64,000 nucleotides of DNA, taken from Bacteroidota bacterium (GTDB taxonomy: Bacteria > Bacteroidota > Bacteroidia > 2-12-FULL-35-15). The stretch's first letter is position 1, and every line of letters begins with the position of its first letter. Positions 51,981-61,858 of the stretch are shown one piece after another. The position numbers and the translations under genes were made by a program. Where the stretch lies: positions 868,001 through 932,000 of the forward strand of contig JADKIU010000002.1 in NCBI GenBank assembly GCA_016722565.1. Reading direction: 5' to 3'. The notes beneath the pieces were generated by a model. That model searched no databases. It had not been told where the DNA came from and saw only the letters and a list, made by a program, of their open reading frames with translations.

Positions 51981-52093
51981 TTTTATATCTTATTTACCTT
52001 AATATTTACGGGTTTTACATTCTTGTGAATTTCTAATTATATTCAAACTTTCAAAGTTACAATACGAAGCAAGACATCAATTTTTTTCACCGT

Positions 52094-52588
52094 CTATTGT
52101 TGGTTCAAATTGCTGACCTTTGTTTTAATATATTTTGTTCTTCCACCACTAAAACTAAGTATTCCAAGTTGATGCTTGTGTTCGATTTCTTTCCCTTTGT
52201 GCATAAATTTTTCACCCCGTTTATTCCAAGTATAATAAGTGTGATTTACTATTTGTCCTGTAGCATCATATTCTATTTCGTATTTAATTTTACCATTTTT
52301 ATAATATTCTCTGGTGAATCCGAAACGTTCATTGTTTTTGTATTCTGCAGTCAGTGAAATTTGTCCATTTTTATACCAATAAGTTACAATACCATTTATC
52401 AATCCATTTTTGTAATTTACTGCAGCTTGTTTTGCTTGGTTTCGAAAATACGATTCTGAAACCCCTGTGAAGAGGCTATCTTTATAATACACAAAACAAT
52501 CACGGACTTCTAAGTCCTTCCAATCAACTTGAGACTGAACTTTTAAACTTGGAAAAAAAATGATAAACAGGATTATTAGTTGTCTCAT
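52094..52588 (-). CDS. Secreted MORN-repeat protein
   Basis: 164 residues. MRQLIILFIIFFPSLKVQSQ is a signal peptide. MORN-type repeats follow: VNYKNGLINGIVTYWYKNGQ, LTAEYKNNERFGFTREYYKN and GKIKYEIEYDATGQIVN. Such YwqK-like repeats are widespread in Bacteroidota envelope proteins. Function unknown; I see no toxin partner. It is one of a run of small minus-strand envelope genes from 51603 to 55197. Confidence 0.72.
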   Translation of the reverse strand: MRQLIILFIIFFPSLKVQSQVDWKDLEVRDCFVYYKDSLFTGVSESYFRNQAKQAAVNYKNGLINGIVTYWYKNGQISLTAEYKNNERFGFTREYYKNGKIKYEIEYDATGQIVNHTYYTWNKRGEKFMHKGKEIEHKHQLGILSFSGGRTKYIKTKVSNLNQQ

Positions 52589-52623
52589 ATAAATTGATTC
52601 TAATATTTTGCAGATCGCAGTTA

Positions 52624-53190
52624 TTATTTATCTCCCCAAGCCTTTTTCATTGTCTTGACAAAAACAAATGGTTTAAATCTAAATTGGATCACGTGTGTGT
52701 TGATTGGCAAGGCGTAATTATTGTCGAGGCGAATATTGTAGCCATACGACAATTCAAAAACGTCAAGAAAATAATGTACCCCAATAGATGGTCTTATTAC
52801 GTTGTTTATTGTCTTTAGGTCGTTGTAGGCAATATAGTCCGCTCCAAAAATAAATCCCCAATAATTAAATTCCCAGTCCCAGAGTTCGAAAGAATATTTA
52901 TTTGAAATTTTAGGTCCGAAAATAAATTTCTTACCAACTTGAAATTCAGCGGACAGATCCGTTGCAATTAAAATGGATCTATCCCATATCACACTTGTCT
53001 TTCCTTTGTGGTATAACCTATCCGTAACAAAACCATAACCCAATTCAAAACTGGTCCTATTAAATGCACTAACACCATAATTTAGTCCCCAAACATAATT
53101 GTTTTTTCGTTCGCTTTTTTGTCCGAATAAATTTTGAGAAATTAAAATTCCCAATGCAAAAATGAATATGGACGATTTGAAGTATTTCAT
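52624..53190 (-). CDS. Secreted protein, probable small outer-membrane barrel
   Basis: 188 residues with a signal peptide (MKYFKSSIFIFALGILISQN). Alternating aromatic/hydrophobic strands run through it: NYVWGLNYGVSAFNRTSFEL, AEFQVGKKFIFGPKI, WDWEFNYWGFIFGADYIA, VFELSYGYNIRLDNN and HVIQFRFKPFVFV. That is the pattern of a small eight-stranded outer-membrane barrel. The family is not recognised. Confidence 0.6.
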   Translation of the reverse strand: MKYFKSSIFIFALGILISQNLFGQKSERKNNYVWGLNYGVSAFNRTSFELGYGFVTDRLYHKGKTSVIWDRSILIATDLSAEFQVGKKFIFGPKISNKYSFELWDWEFNYWGFIFGADYIAYNDLKTINNVIRPSIGVHYFLDVFELSYGYNIRLDNNYALPINTHVIQFRFKPFVFVKTMKKAWGDK

Positions 53191-53241
53191 CAGAGGTTAA
53201 TGCAGTTTGTGCACGGGTGTTGTGTTATTCATTCAGATTTC

Positions 53242-53824
53242 TCAGGCAAGCAACCAAAATCGCCAGCCTCCCCAAAAACTCAAATAATTTTCTCTAAAGG
53301 TTTGCAATTTGTCGGCACTTCCTAAATTATTTGTTTTTGCATACTTATTGAATTCATACTCCGAATTAAACTCCAACATTTTTTTTGTTCTCATATCGTA
53401 AATGAAATAGGAGTTTTTGTAGTCATAAAACCAACTGTCTAAATTACCAATAAGTTTATCATCAACTACTGTAAACTTTGTCATTTCAACTACAATAGTG
53501 TCAGTGGTTTTAATTTCTTCAACATAACCATATTCTGTCCAGTTCGTATTATCAACGATTAGTCCATGCCCAATTGGGATTCTTGGTCCGTCTCCAAAAC
53601 CATGAAAACCCCAATAACTAAAAAGATAAAAAAGAAGTCCTAATGAGAAAATGAGTCCGCTGATAGACCAGAGCCTTCGTTTATTAGTTGATACTCTCTC
53701 AAACCAACTATTAGGTCGAAATTTTCCAATTAATTTAAAAGTCCAGAGAGTCAGAAGTGCGTAGATTTAACTTAAAATTCCGATTTTTATTAATGATCCG
53801 ATAAAACCAATTAAAACTTCCATT
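53242..53824 (-). pseudogene. Broken gene for a small membrane protein
   Basis: A long frame is open from about 53772 down to the stop at 53242 (KLIGKFRPNSWFERVSTNKR, WSISGLIFSLGLLFYLFSYW as one membrane helix, then LIVDNTNWTEYGYVEEIK and FTVVDDKLIGNLDSWFYDYK), but it has no good start until the internal ATG at 53484. A plausible N-terminus (MEVLIGFIGSLIKIGILS, 53768-53824) lies one frame away and runs into a TAA. The gene is therefore disrupted near 53760-53770. Either a one-base error plus a substitution, or real decay. Function unknown. Confidence 0.5.
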
Positions 53825-53870
53825 TTCTTTGTACAATGGTATTAACCTTCTATTATCTGATGACTACGAA

Positions 53871-54548
53871 TTAATTTAAATGAAAACGCGCTAACCTTCT
53901 TTCAGTATAATTCGGACTAGAAGCAAAAAAGGGAAGTGTTTCAACTACAACCCCGATATTCCTTGCATATCTCTTATTTCTATATCTTGGATTTCCGGCA
54001 GATGTCCAGCCAGGGTACATGGAATAGAATTCTTTGGCATTTGACGTTGAAAATGTTCCAGCAGGAGTAGTTACAGTTAGATTCTGATCAGCCATTTGTG
54101 TTATGATTTGACAAACGGTATCAGTTGATCCAGTTATGGTGTATTCGGTTGCGAAAATAGTTGAAAAGTCTTGATAGGAAAATAAGATTCTCCCATTAGA
54201 ATTTACAATATAGTGCAAAGAGTCTCTCTGAAACGAAATGTCATAGGAACCTGGAAAATACGGCATCGGCTTAACAACTTTCAGGTAGATTTTACTATTG
54301 ATAATCGTATCCTTTTCAACATAGCAACTGTCAAAGATATTAAGGGACGTAGCATTACCGGCAGCATCTATGTTAAATTTTTCGTAAACCCAATAGTTGC
54401 CAACTTTCAATTGTGAAAAATTTAGATACGCTGTAGCTGTGGTTGGTGTGGTTGGAGGGGGTAGTGGTTCTAAGTTGTTGTCCTTTTTGCAGGAATAAAT
54501 CAGAACTGTCATCAGGGCAGCCAATAAAAAAAGCATTTTCTGCTTCAT
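53871..54548 (-). CDS. Lipoprotein of unknown function
   Basis: 225 residues. MKQKMLFLLAALMTVLIYSC ends in a lipobox (IYSC) followed by KKDNN and a proline-rich linker (PLPPPTTPTTATA). The domain has FSQLKVGNYWVYEKFNI, KIYLKVVKPMPYFPGSYDIS, VTTPAGTFSTSNAKEFYSMY and YARNIGVVVET, a layout I recognise from Bacteroidota lipoproteins with no known role. It should be anchored to the membrane facing the periplasm or surface. Stand-alone; the 178-nt gap upstream (54549-54726) shows nothing recognisable. Confidence 0.7.
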   Translation of the reverse strand: MKQKMLFLLAALMTVLIYSCKKDNNLEPLPPPTTPTTATAYLNFSQLKVGNYWVYEKFNIDAAGNATSLNIFDSCYVEKDTIINSKIYLKVVKPMPYFPGSYDISFQRDSLHYIVNSNGRILFSYQDFSTIFATEYTITGSTDTVCQIITQMADQNLTVTTPAGTFSTSNAKEFYSMYPGWTSAGNPRYRNKRYARNIGVVVETLPFFASSPNYTERRLARFHLN

Positions 54549-54726
54549 CGTTGTAAAATTTTAAGTTTCTACATAAACGAACTTTTCTTTGTTTTATTGT
54601 GAAATGGGCATTATTACCAACCGCTAAAAGCCTCGCCTAGAAAACAAACCGTGTTAAGCATTGACACTGCTGATCATTTGGCTTAAAGCCTAAAATTGGC
54701 AAACGGGTTTTATAAATGAATCCTAT

Positions 54727-55197
54727 TTAGTTTGCTGAAGCTTGAATAACTTCCCAATCAATTGTATTTACATCTTTATATTTTTCAACCTTAAATTCAA
54801 CGTTCACATCTGAAAGAGGTGAAAAAACTTCGTGAATGGTATATTGCTTACTGCCTAATTCTATTTTTGCATCGCTGTAATAAGTTACTTTAACAACCGC
54901 GTCCTTGTATGTAACTTCTGGCGATGTGTTTTTAATGACGCCATGAACATTGATTGTATCTCCCACAAAACCACTCATACACATTTCACCAGCCTCCAAA
55001 AAGGTTGACGATTGTCTTCGCTGGATTTTCTCAACAGTTAAACCATTTTCCAAAGGCACATCAGAACCACTATCATTACTAAAATTACAAGAAGCAAGAA
55101 GGGTTAATCCAATAATAAAAAAGGTAGTATTTATCATTTTCTTAATATGCATTTTTCCTTTGGATAACAATGTCCCAATAGCGTTTAAACTTTTCAT
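54727..55197 (-). CDS. Small lipoprotein, unrecognised
   Basis: 156 residues from 55197, or about 136 from the internal Met at 55137, which gives a cleaner lipoprotein signal (MINTTFFIIGLTLLASC). A candidate box at 55222-55229 allows either start. The mature part has EAGEMCMSGFVGDTINVHGV, NTSPEVTYKDAVVKVTYYSD and KVEKYKDVNTIDWEVIQAS: a single beta-sandwich, like FxLYD-type extracellular domains. Function unknown. Confidence 0.62.
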   Translation of the reverse strand: MKSLNAIGTLLSKGKMHIKKMINTTFFIIGLTLLASCNFSNDSGSDVPLENGLTVEKIQRRQSSTFLEAGEMCMSGFVGDTINVHGVIKNTSPEVTYKDAVVKVTYYSDAKIELGSKQYTIHEVFSPLSDVNVEFKVEKYKDVNTIDWEVIQASAN

Positions 55198-55221
55198 GAT
55201 TTATGAATTAAGGTTTATGAA

Positions 55222-55229
55222 CAAATTTA
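55222..55229 (-). promoter_or_regulatory. Candidate -7 box (TAAATTTG) for the 54727 lipoprotein gene
   Basis: On the minus strand TAAATTTG matches TAnnTTTG and lies 24 nt before the codon at 55197. Confidence 0.45.
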
Positions 55230-55319
55230 GCTCTAATAGCAAAAGGAAGTTGTTAGCTATTCGTTATTGCCTTGTTAACGACTTGTTAATGGTATAATTT
55301 GGGATTTGGAATAGGTCTT

Positions 55320-57331
55320 CTATTTTTCTACAATCACAAATTCCGTTCTACGGTTTTTGGCTCTGCCAGCTTCTGTTGCATTGTCAGCAATTGGGTTGGA
55401 AGCTCCGTATCCTTTAAAATTTAACAAACGGCTTTCTGCTATTCCTTTTGAAATCAACAAATCGCGTACACTAAATGCACGGTCGGTGGACAAAGCTAAA
55501 TTGGATTTCGCATCTCCTACATTATCGGTATGTCCGCGTACCTCAATTTTTAAAGTTGGGTTGGCTTTCAAAAATTCTGCAAATTCATTAATTACAACAG
55601 CCGAACTCGGATCTAAATCTGCTGAATTGGTTTTATAATAGATGTTGTTCAGCAAATAGGTCTTTCCAACTTTAATGGTATCTACCGCCATGTCTACTTT
55701 CTTTGGCTTCGAATTGATAATTGAATCTTTCTTGATCAACTGAGAACTAAATGCATAGTTTTCTTTTTTAACCGTCAAGATTAAATCACTCTTCGCTTTT
55801 GTATTCACCACCACTGCATAATTTCCGGTAACGGTATCTACCATGCCTTCGGTGACTTTATTCGTAACAGCATCCTTCACTTCTACTTTAAATCCGGTTG
55901 GACTCCCCTGTCCGAAGTCCTGAATTTTTCCTTTGAAGAACGCTACTTCATCGGGGCGTGCTTCTTTATATAATTCAAACGAATAAATATCATATTTCCC
56001 TACCGACTTCCCATTTGCACGAGACGGTTCGTTGGATGCGAAGTAACCAAGATGTCCGTCTGTACTAACAAAAAAGCCTAAGTCGTCACGTGGTGTATTG
56101 ATAGGAATCCCAATATTTTTGGGTTCGCCCCATTTTCCATCTTCACCTTTTTCGAAAAGAAAATATCAAATCCTCCTACTCCGGGATGTCCGTCAGAAGA
56201 AAAATAAATGGTTTGAAAATCAGAATGGATAAACGCTGATTTTTCATCAAAGTTGGTATTGATCACCGGTCCTAAGTTTTCAGGTTTACTCCAGATGCCG
56301 GTATTCACATCTTTTACAGTTACATATAAATCAACGCCTCCTCTTCCACCTTTTCGGTCGCTGGCGAAGTATAAGGTTTTACCATCGGAGGCAATGGTTG
56401 GTTGTGAATCCCAATAAACAGGATCGTTAATGCCTTCAACTTTTCTGGCTTCGGTCCATTCACCATTGATATTATCAGACGTATAAATATCAAAATTTAA
56501 AACCGCTCCACCTTCATCTTTTCCTCTGGTAAAGAAAATGTGTTTGTTGTCAATCGACATGGTTGCTCCGCCTTCCGCCCCATCTTTATTGAATGGATAA
56601 GGCATACGTTGACCTTTATTAAATTCACCGGAAGTTTTACTACGTGTTGCATAACTGAATAATTCCAACTCCTTATCCGTTTCATACACCACATCTTTAT
56701 TCACATAGGGTTGTTTACGAGTAAAGAGCATCATTTCGTCATCCGATGAGATGATGGGTAAATATTCATCTTTTTCAGTACAGATGCCATTCACCGGTTT
56801 CGGGTCGAATGGAACTTTGTTTTTAAAAAGGTCGCTATACACTTTTGCATAACGCACCATGTCTCTGGCTTGTTTTAAAAGTGCATCGTAGTCTTTGTTG
56901 AATTTCTTTTCATCATCATCTTTAAAATCGATGTATTGTTTCATGTACTTTACCACATCGTCATAATTTTCATCTTCCCAAGCGATGAATCCTAAATAGT
57001 AGTATGGATCAGAATGGTATTTCGGACAAATTTCAATTACCTTTTTGAGATAAGGTTCAACCGGTTTGTATTTTTCTTCGTTGATGCTAAGGGTGCGGAT
57101 ACGTTCAGAAGCAAAAGCGAAGTTCGCATCTACATAATCCGGTTCCAACACCATTGCTTCTTTGAGGAAAGCAAGACGTTCTTCTTTTTTATACTTTTTA
57201 TCAATTCCTTGCTCGTATAATTTTTTTGCTTTTTTATTGTCAATTTCCTGACATTTCGTTTCGTCTTGGGCGTAGGCAGGAAGAGCTAAAACAAATAAAA
57301 ACAGACCAATTAACTTTTGTATCGGAGACAT
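55320..57331 (-). CDS. PorE-like OmpA family protein (TPR, beta-propeller, regulatory domain, OmpA); frameshifted at 56148-56152
   Basis: The ATG at 57331 (MSPIQKLIGLFLFVLALPAY) begins the protein; an extra base in the T5 run 56148-56152 joins FFSKK to GEDGKWGEPKNIGIPINTPR, GFFVSTDGHLGYFASNEPS and KYDIYSFELYKEARPDEVA, and so to the frame ending at 55320: about 670 residues. Order: short TPR (KKLYEQG, EAMVLEPDYVDANFAF), PD40 blades (LPIISSDDEMMLFTRK, TIASDGKTLYFASDRKGG, IYFSSDGHPGVGGFDIFF), a carboxypeptidase-regulatory-like module (VEVKDAVTNKVTEGMVDTVT), and an OmpA domain (EVRGHTDNVGDAKSNLALS). This is the PorE order, a T9SS protein binding peptidoglycan. Confidence 0.83.
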
Positions 57332-57342
57332 AGCTGATAAAT

Positions 57343-58791
57343 TTATTTCATTACAATTTTTCGAATTCCGTAACGCTCTCTGGTTGTACCAGCCACACCC
57401 ACCCATGTATTGCAATCCAATGAGTAAAATGAACCAGGATACATTATTGGCTCATTCTTATCACGATATACACTTGTATTTTTTTCCAAAACATTCCCAG
57501 ACACATCTATTTTCAATACCTTCATGTGAAGATAATTAGCGCCACCTAAACCTTCAGGAGATTGCTCATTGTACATAACAACTAAATTTCCGTTACACAA
57601 ACTAGAATAATAGTTGTCGATTTGGAACATATGCAGATTATTTCGTGATACAACGATTTCTTTTTTCCATAAATGCTTACCACTTTCCGAAATGTAAATA
57701 CAAAAAAGTTTATAATCATGCCTTTGTTCCATACTCTCGAGGTATTCTTTACCCAGCAAGAAGAAGCTACCATCTGGTTGAAAGTGAAGATCAATTATTT
57801 GCGGCTTACTTCTGGGCAGTTCACCGATTTTACCCAAGACACCCAAGTCAGTATCTGTAACTATAGAAGCAGACATTTTTTCTGTATCAAAAATTTCGTG
57901 AATCATGTTGGATTTCTTAGATACTTTATCAAAGCCAAAAGCAAAAAGATGAAGCTTTCCTTTACTTAAAGTAACGGTAAAATTATTGTAATTTATCTCT
58001 CTGTCAAATTTCAGAACAGCCTGACTACTTTCACCTTTTTGGGTATTAAATTTAAAAACACTGTATGTAAACTTCCTGGTCTTTTTGTCTGTCCACTGTA
58101 ATTCAGGAAGAAGCTCACGGCTTAGTAACAAAACATCCCCTTTATTGTCAACAAATATATTATTGATTTCTGATAGCCATTTTATACTTACATCCAACGG
58201 TATCTTTTTTTCGTTCAGCTTATTCATTTTAATATCATAATACAACCATTGATGTGAATTATCTGACTCTCGTTTTATGACATTAAATCCAGTGCTATCA
58301 GCCGACTGGAAAATCGTAAATTTTGGATACTCTCCATCATCTGGAATACTTGCAGTACAAAGGACAGAAGGAACACCAACAGCTTGGCAATTGGAATCGT
58401 AAAGCTGACCAGTAAGATCCATTGTTCCATTTTTTTTGTTGTAGCAGACTTCAAGAAACGTCATTGTTCCTCTATAAAATAGCAGATATGCAGTTTGATC
58501 CTTTTCAGAATAATAACTCACAGAAACTGGAGGATGTTTAAAAGGAACTTTAACGTCTGTAAGGATTTCGCGTTTGAGCGTTTTTATATTGAATGCTTCT
58601 ATCTGAAATTTTTCCCAGCCCCAATTAAAAACATAACAGCGATCACCATGTGTTCCTACCACATCATTAAATAAAAATGGAGCAGTTTGTTGCAACTCCT
58701 CACCTGCTGAAATTACAACTTCTTGTGCTTTCAATCCATTATCCATAACGGTTGAAAACAACAAAAGCACTAATATTCTATAAAAATTCAT
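57343..58791 (-). CDS. Secreted protein upstream of the PorE-like gene, unrecognised
   Basis: 482 residues with a signal peptide (MNFYRILVLLLFSTVMDNGL to about KAQ). Repeated strands such as RCYVFNWGWEKFQIEAFNIK, QTAYLLFYRGTMTFLEVCYN, NIFVDNKGDVLLLSRELLPE, KLHLFAFGFDKVSKKSN and FQPDGSFFLLGKEY suggest a beta-propeller-like fold. It ends 11 nt before the PorE-like start on the same strand, so the two very likely form an operon. No T9SS tail is present. I cannot name the family. Confidence 0.62.
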   Translation of the reverse strand: MNFYRILVLLLFSTVMDNGLKAQEVVISAGEELQQTAPFLFNDVVGTHGDRCYVFNWGWEKFQIEAFNIKTLKREILTDVKVPFKHPPVSVSYYSEKDQTAYLLFYRGTMTFLEVCYNKKNGTMDLTGQLYDSNCQAVGVPSVLCTASIPDDGEYPKFTIFQSADSTGFNVIKRESDNSHQWLYYDIKMNKLNEKKIPLDVSIKWLSEINNIFVDNKGDVLLLSRELLPELQWTDKKTRKFTYSVFKFNTQKGESSQAVLKFDREINYNNFTVTLSKGKLHLFAFGFDKVSKKSNMIHEIFDTEKMSASIVTDTDLGVLGKIGELPRSKPQIIDLHFQPDGSFFLLGKEYLESMEQRHDYKLFCIYISESGKHLWKKEIVVSRNNLHMFQIDNYYSSLCNGNLVVMYNEQSPEGLGGANYLHMKVLKIDVSGNVLEKNTSVYRDKNEPIMYPGSFYSLDCNTWVGVAGTTRERYGIRKIVMK

Positions 58792-58848
58792 ATTACTATT
58801 TTTATAACGTCTTGAGACAAAAAAGATACAAGTCTACCAAAACAAACC

Positions 58849-58976
58849 CACTTCGACTCCGCTCAGTGTGACGGCACAGTCCCCATAACTCTCGATAGAC
58901 GTTAACAAGTAAAGTATTCCCCGAATGCCCAACTTATAACCCAGAACTCCTAACTTATAACTTATAACTCATAACC
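58849..58976. repeat. TTCGACTCCGCTC element and AACTTATAAC-type repeats
   Basis: CACTTCGACTCCGCTCAGTG at 58849-58868 is a member of the interspersed family with its own CACT/AGTG arms. At about 58929-58976 a degenerate AACTTATAAC unit repeats four to five times. The 190-nt gap contains nothing else recognisable. Confidence 0.65.
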
Positions 58977-58981
58977 TACAG

Positions 58982-61798
58982 TTACTGCAATTTCTTATCC
59001 GACTCCGCTTTCGCATTAATCAAAACTTGATCTGCTTTTTTATTTGCTTCATCTAAGATGGCTTGCGCTTGTTTATCTACTTCTTTTTTAGCAGCCGGTG
59101 CAGCAGCCTTGGCCGTCATTTTCGCAACCGGATTTTTGATTGTTTCGATGTTTTTATCGATAGCAGCATATCCTTCTACTTTTGCTTTATCAGCAGCAAC
59201 TTTCGCATCTGCTTTTATTTTATCAGCTTGCGCTTGCGCATCCTTCATAATCTTTTCTGCTTCTTCACGTGCTTTCTCTTTGGCCATGTCAACACCCTGA
59301 CCAATAATCTCTTTCACTTGTTCTTTCGCACCTTGCTCGGTATTAAACAAATCTGTTTTTAAAGTTGGTTTAGCAACTGTTCCACCAAACAAGGCTTTTA
59401 TTTTCACTTTATCACCCAATTTCACATTTGTTCCTGCTTGTGCGTTGAGTTGAGCCAACAAACTTCCGGCAGCAGCATTTGCTTGAGAACCAAATTCATC
59501 ACGAGGGATTTCTAATTTCCATGTATAATCGATGGTTTGATCAAACCCTGTTGAACCTTTTACGCTTCCGGTAATTTTTCCAGATTTGATTGGCATCTCT
59601 TCTACAAACAAACGACCATCTTTAAATGCATACGTTGCATTTACATTTTCGAAGGTTAATTTTTTATACTTCTCTTGTTTCAATGCGTCCGCCAATTTAT
59701 TGATTGGTTCAAATCCTTCCACAGTAACACTATTCGTAATCAACTTCCCACCACCGGTTAAGGTATTCATGATCGGTTCCATGTGCTGATCCAAGAGTGT
59801 TGTGAATTTCAATTTTGTACCGAATTTACCTTTTGAGTATTTCGCAATCGGAGCTAACTTTTCAACCGTATTAAACATTTTTACTGTTTTCGGAATATCA
59901 AAGTTGGCGATATCGGCATCAAAATCAACTGTTGGTTTCTTTGGATTTTGTGTATTGTACACACCGCTCAAGGCCATGGTACCTTCTACTTCATCCAAAG
60001 TCAATTTTAAATTGTCTAAGGTCATTTTGCTGTCTTTAATCGCAACACCACCTGTTACTTTGGTGATGGTTAAATTATCGTACAACAACTTCGCGATGTT
60101 TGCATTCAAACGCACATCTAAGTTTGATGGCACTTCCGCAACTGTCATAGCCGCAGTATCCGCAGGTGTAGCAGCTGCCGGAGCAGTTGTATCAGAACTA
60201 CTCATCAATTCATTTACATCTAACAAGGTAGAGTTTAAATTAAATGTTCCTTTCAACAACGAATCTTTCAAAGCATATTGCAAGAAATTTTCGATTTTAC
60301 CATCCATTTGAATATCGCTCTTTCCAACTACGGCATCAAACTTTGTTAAGTCAACCGTTTTAGGATTAAACTCTAAATACATCGCAGAAATTTTTGTTGG
60401 GTAGTTCAACGATTTTGTTTGGTAGTTCATATCCAAAATAGTCAACTTTCCTTCTGCATGAAAATCTTCATACTTCTCTTGTTCAATTGAACTCATGCGG
60501 CCTTTCATTTTCACATCCGCAGTAATCATCCCGTTTAAGTCGTCACCTTTTTCCATTGGTACCACATCTTTCATGCTCGCCAAATTGATTTTCGCCAATA
60601 CCGCTGCATTGATGTTCGCATCCGAAACCGGAGTAGACACATGCATGGTGGCGTCAATAGGGTTACCGCCTAACTCCACATGAAATTTATTTAAGTCGAT
60701 TACGGTTGCATCCGGTTCACCCGTTTTATTATCAACTAATAAATCAACTTGAATGTTGGTTGCAGACTTTGGCAAAGAAGGATATTGGAACATCGCATCT
60801 TTGATCAACAACTTACAACCGAAGGCTGGCATTTTTGTATCGTTATAAATTCCTTTAGCAAAACCATCCAACGACAAAGACCCTGATGTTTTCACGTCTT
60901 TGAAATCGGCAGTATACACTCCGGGAACAAGCGACAAGATGTTTTTAAATTCGGTTTGGTTGGCTTTGAATTTCAAGTCCATGTCCATATCGTCTTTCGG
61001 CATGGCGAAGAAACCATCCAATCCCAATGTCAATTCATTCAATGAAAATTCATTCTCTTTAAAAGTAAATTTGAAGTTCGGCATGTCTGCATCTAAATCA
61101 GCTTTGATACGTGTTTTCACTTTATTCATATATGCCACACCACCATAATTCATTGTGAATCGTTCAATTTCGGTTAATGTTTCCAACACAAAATTATCGG
61201 ACGTAAAATCACCGCTCAAGGTATGCGTCATGTTATACAACTCGGTATAAAATCCCATGGATGCATCGTCATAAACGATGTAAGCATTTTTAATTTCAAA
61301 TTTTTCCAAGCCCATTTTGAAAGGAGCAGCTTTGGTTGTATCCACCACACCGGTAGTTGTATCAACACTTGGTTTGGTAATGTCCCAATTTGCTTTTCCA
61401 TCTTTCAACACCAATGCATGAATGCGCGACTGATCGATGGAGATGGTATGAATTTCATATTTATCACCATTGATAACGCTCATTAAATTTAATCCAACGG
61501 TTAAGTTTTTAGCATACAACAAGGTATCGCCCTCAAAATCTCCGATGTTTGCAACGCTCACACTGTCAACCGAAAGGGTGAAATCAGGAAAAGAGCTCAG
61601 CAAGGTTAAATCGAATTCACCAAAATTCACTTTTGCATTTAATTCCTGATTGGCAGTATCTTTTACAAATTGCACAATTTGCTTTTTGAATAAAAACGGA
61701 GCCGCAATAATCAGAATGATTAATAATAAGAACGTGATTCCGGTCCATTTAAGGATTCTTCTCAATAAACTTTTTTTCTTTTTTGGTTCTGTTGTCAT
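58982..61798 (-). CDS. AsmA family protein with a C-terminal coiled-coil tail
   Basis: 938 residues. A basic N-terminus and one membrane helix (about 17-38, GITFLLLIILIIAAPFLF) are followed by an AsmA N-terminal domain (NAKVNFGEFDLTLLSSFPDF, NLTVGLNLMSVINGDKYEIH, KANWDITKP) and a long beta-groove region ending in an AsmA-like C-terminal domain (MNTLTGGGKLITNSVTVEGF, LADALKQEKYKKLTFENVNA, TGSVKGSTGFDQTIDYTWKL). AsmA proteins are bridge-like lipid movers between membranes. The last ~125 residues are an Ala/Lys/Glu coiled coil (KIMKDAQAQADKIKADAK), an unusual tail that may reach peptidoglycan or oligomerise. Confidence 0.87.
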   Translation of the reverse strand: MTTEPKKKKSLLRRILKWTGITFLLLIILIIAAPFLFKKQIVQFVKDTANQELNAKVNFGEFDLTLLSSFPDFTLSVDSVSVANIGDFEGDTLLYAKNLTVGLNLMSVINGDKYEIHTISIDQSRIHALVLKDGKANWDITKPSVDTTTGVVDTTKAAPFKMGLEKFEIKNAYIVYDDASMGFYTELYNMTHTLSGDFTSDNFVLETLTEIERFTMNYGGVAYMNKVKTRIKADLDADMPNFKFTFKENEFSLNELTLGLDGFFAMPKDDMDMDLKFKANQTEFKNILSLVPGVYTADFKDVKTSGSLSLDGFAKGIYNDTKMPAFGCKLLIKDAMFQYPSLPKSATNIQVDLLVDNKTGEPDATVIDLNKFHVELGGNPIDATMHVSTPVSDANINAAVLAKINLASMKDVVPMEKGDDLNGMITADVKMKGRMSSIEQEKYEDFHAEGKLTILDMNYQTKSLNYPTKISAMYLEFNPKTVDLTKFDAVVGKSDIQMDGKIENFLQYALKDSLLKGTFNLNSTLLDVNELMSSSDTTAPAAATPADTAAMTVAEVPSNLDVRLNANIAKLLYDNLTITKVTGGVAIKDSKMTLDNLKLTLDEVEGTMALSGVYNTQNPKKPTVDFDADIANFDIPKTVKMFNTVEKLAPIAKYSKGKFGTKLKFTTLLDQHMEPIMNTLTGGGKLITNSVTVEGFEPINKLADALKQEKYKKLTFENVNATYAFKDGRLFVEEMPIKSGKITGSVKGSTGFDQTIDYTWKLEIPRDEFGSQANAAAGSLLAQLNAQAGTNVKLGDKVKIKALFGGTVAKPTLKTDLFNTEQGAKEQVKEIIGQGVDMAKEKAREEAEKIMKDAQAQADKIKADAKVAADKAKVEGYAAIDKNIETIKNPVAKMTAKAAAPAAKKEVDKQAQAILDEANKKADQVLINAKAESDKKLQ

Positions 61799-61858
61799 AG
61801 TGATGTTTTTTATTATTTTTCTATCAACCGCAATGATTATTGTTTGTCATTTCGATTT

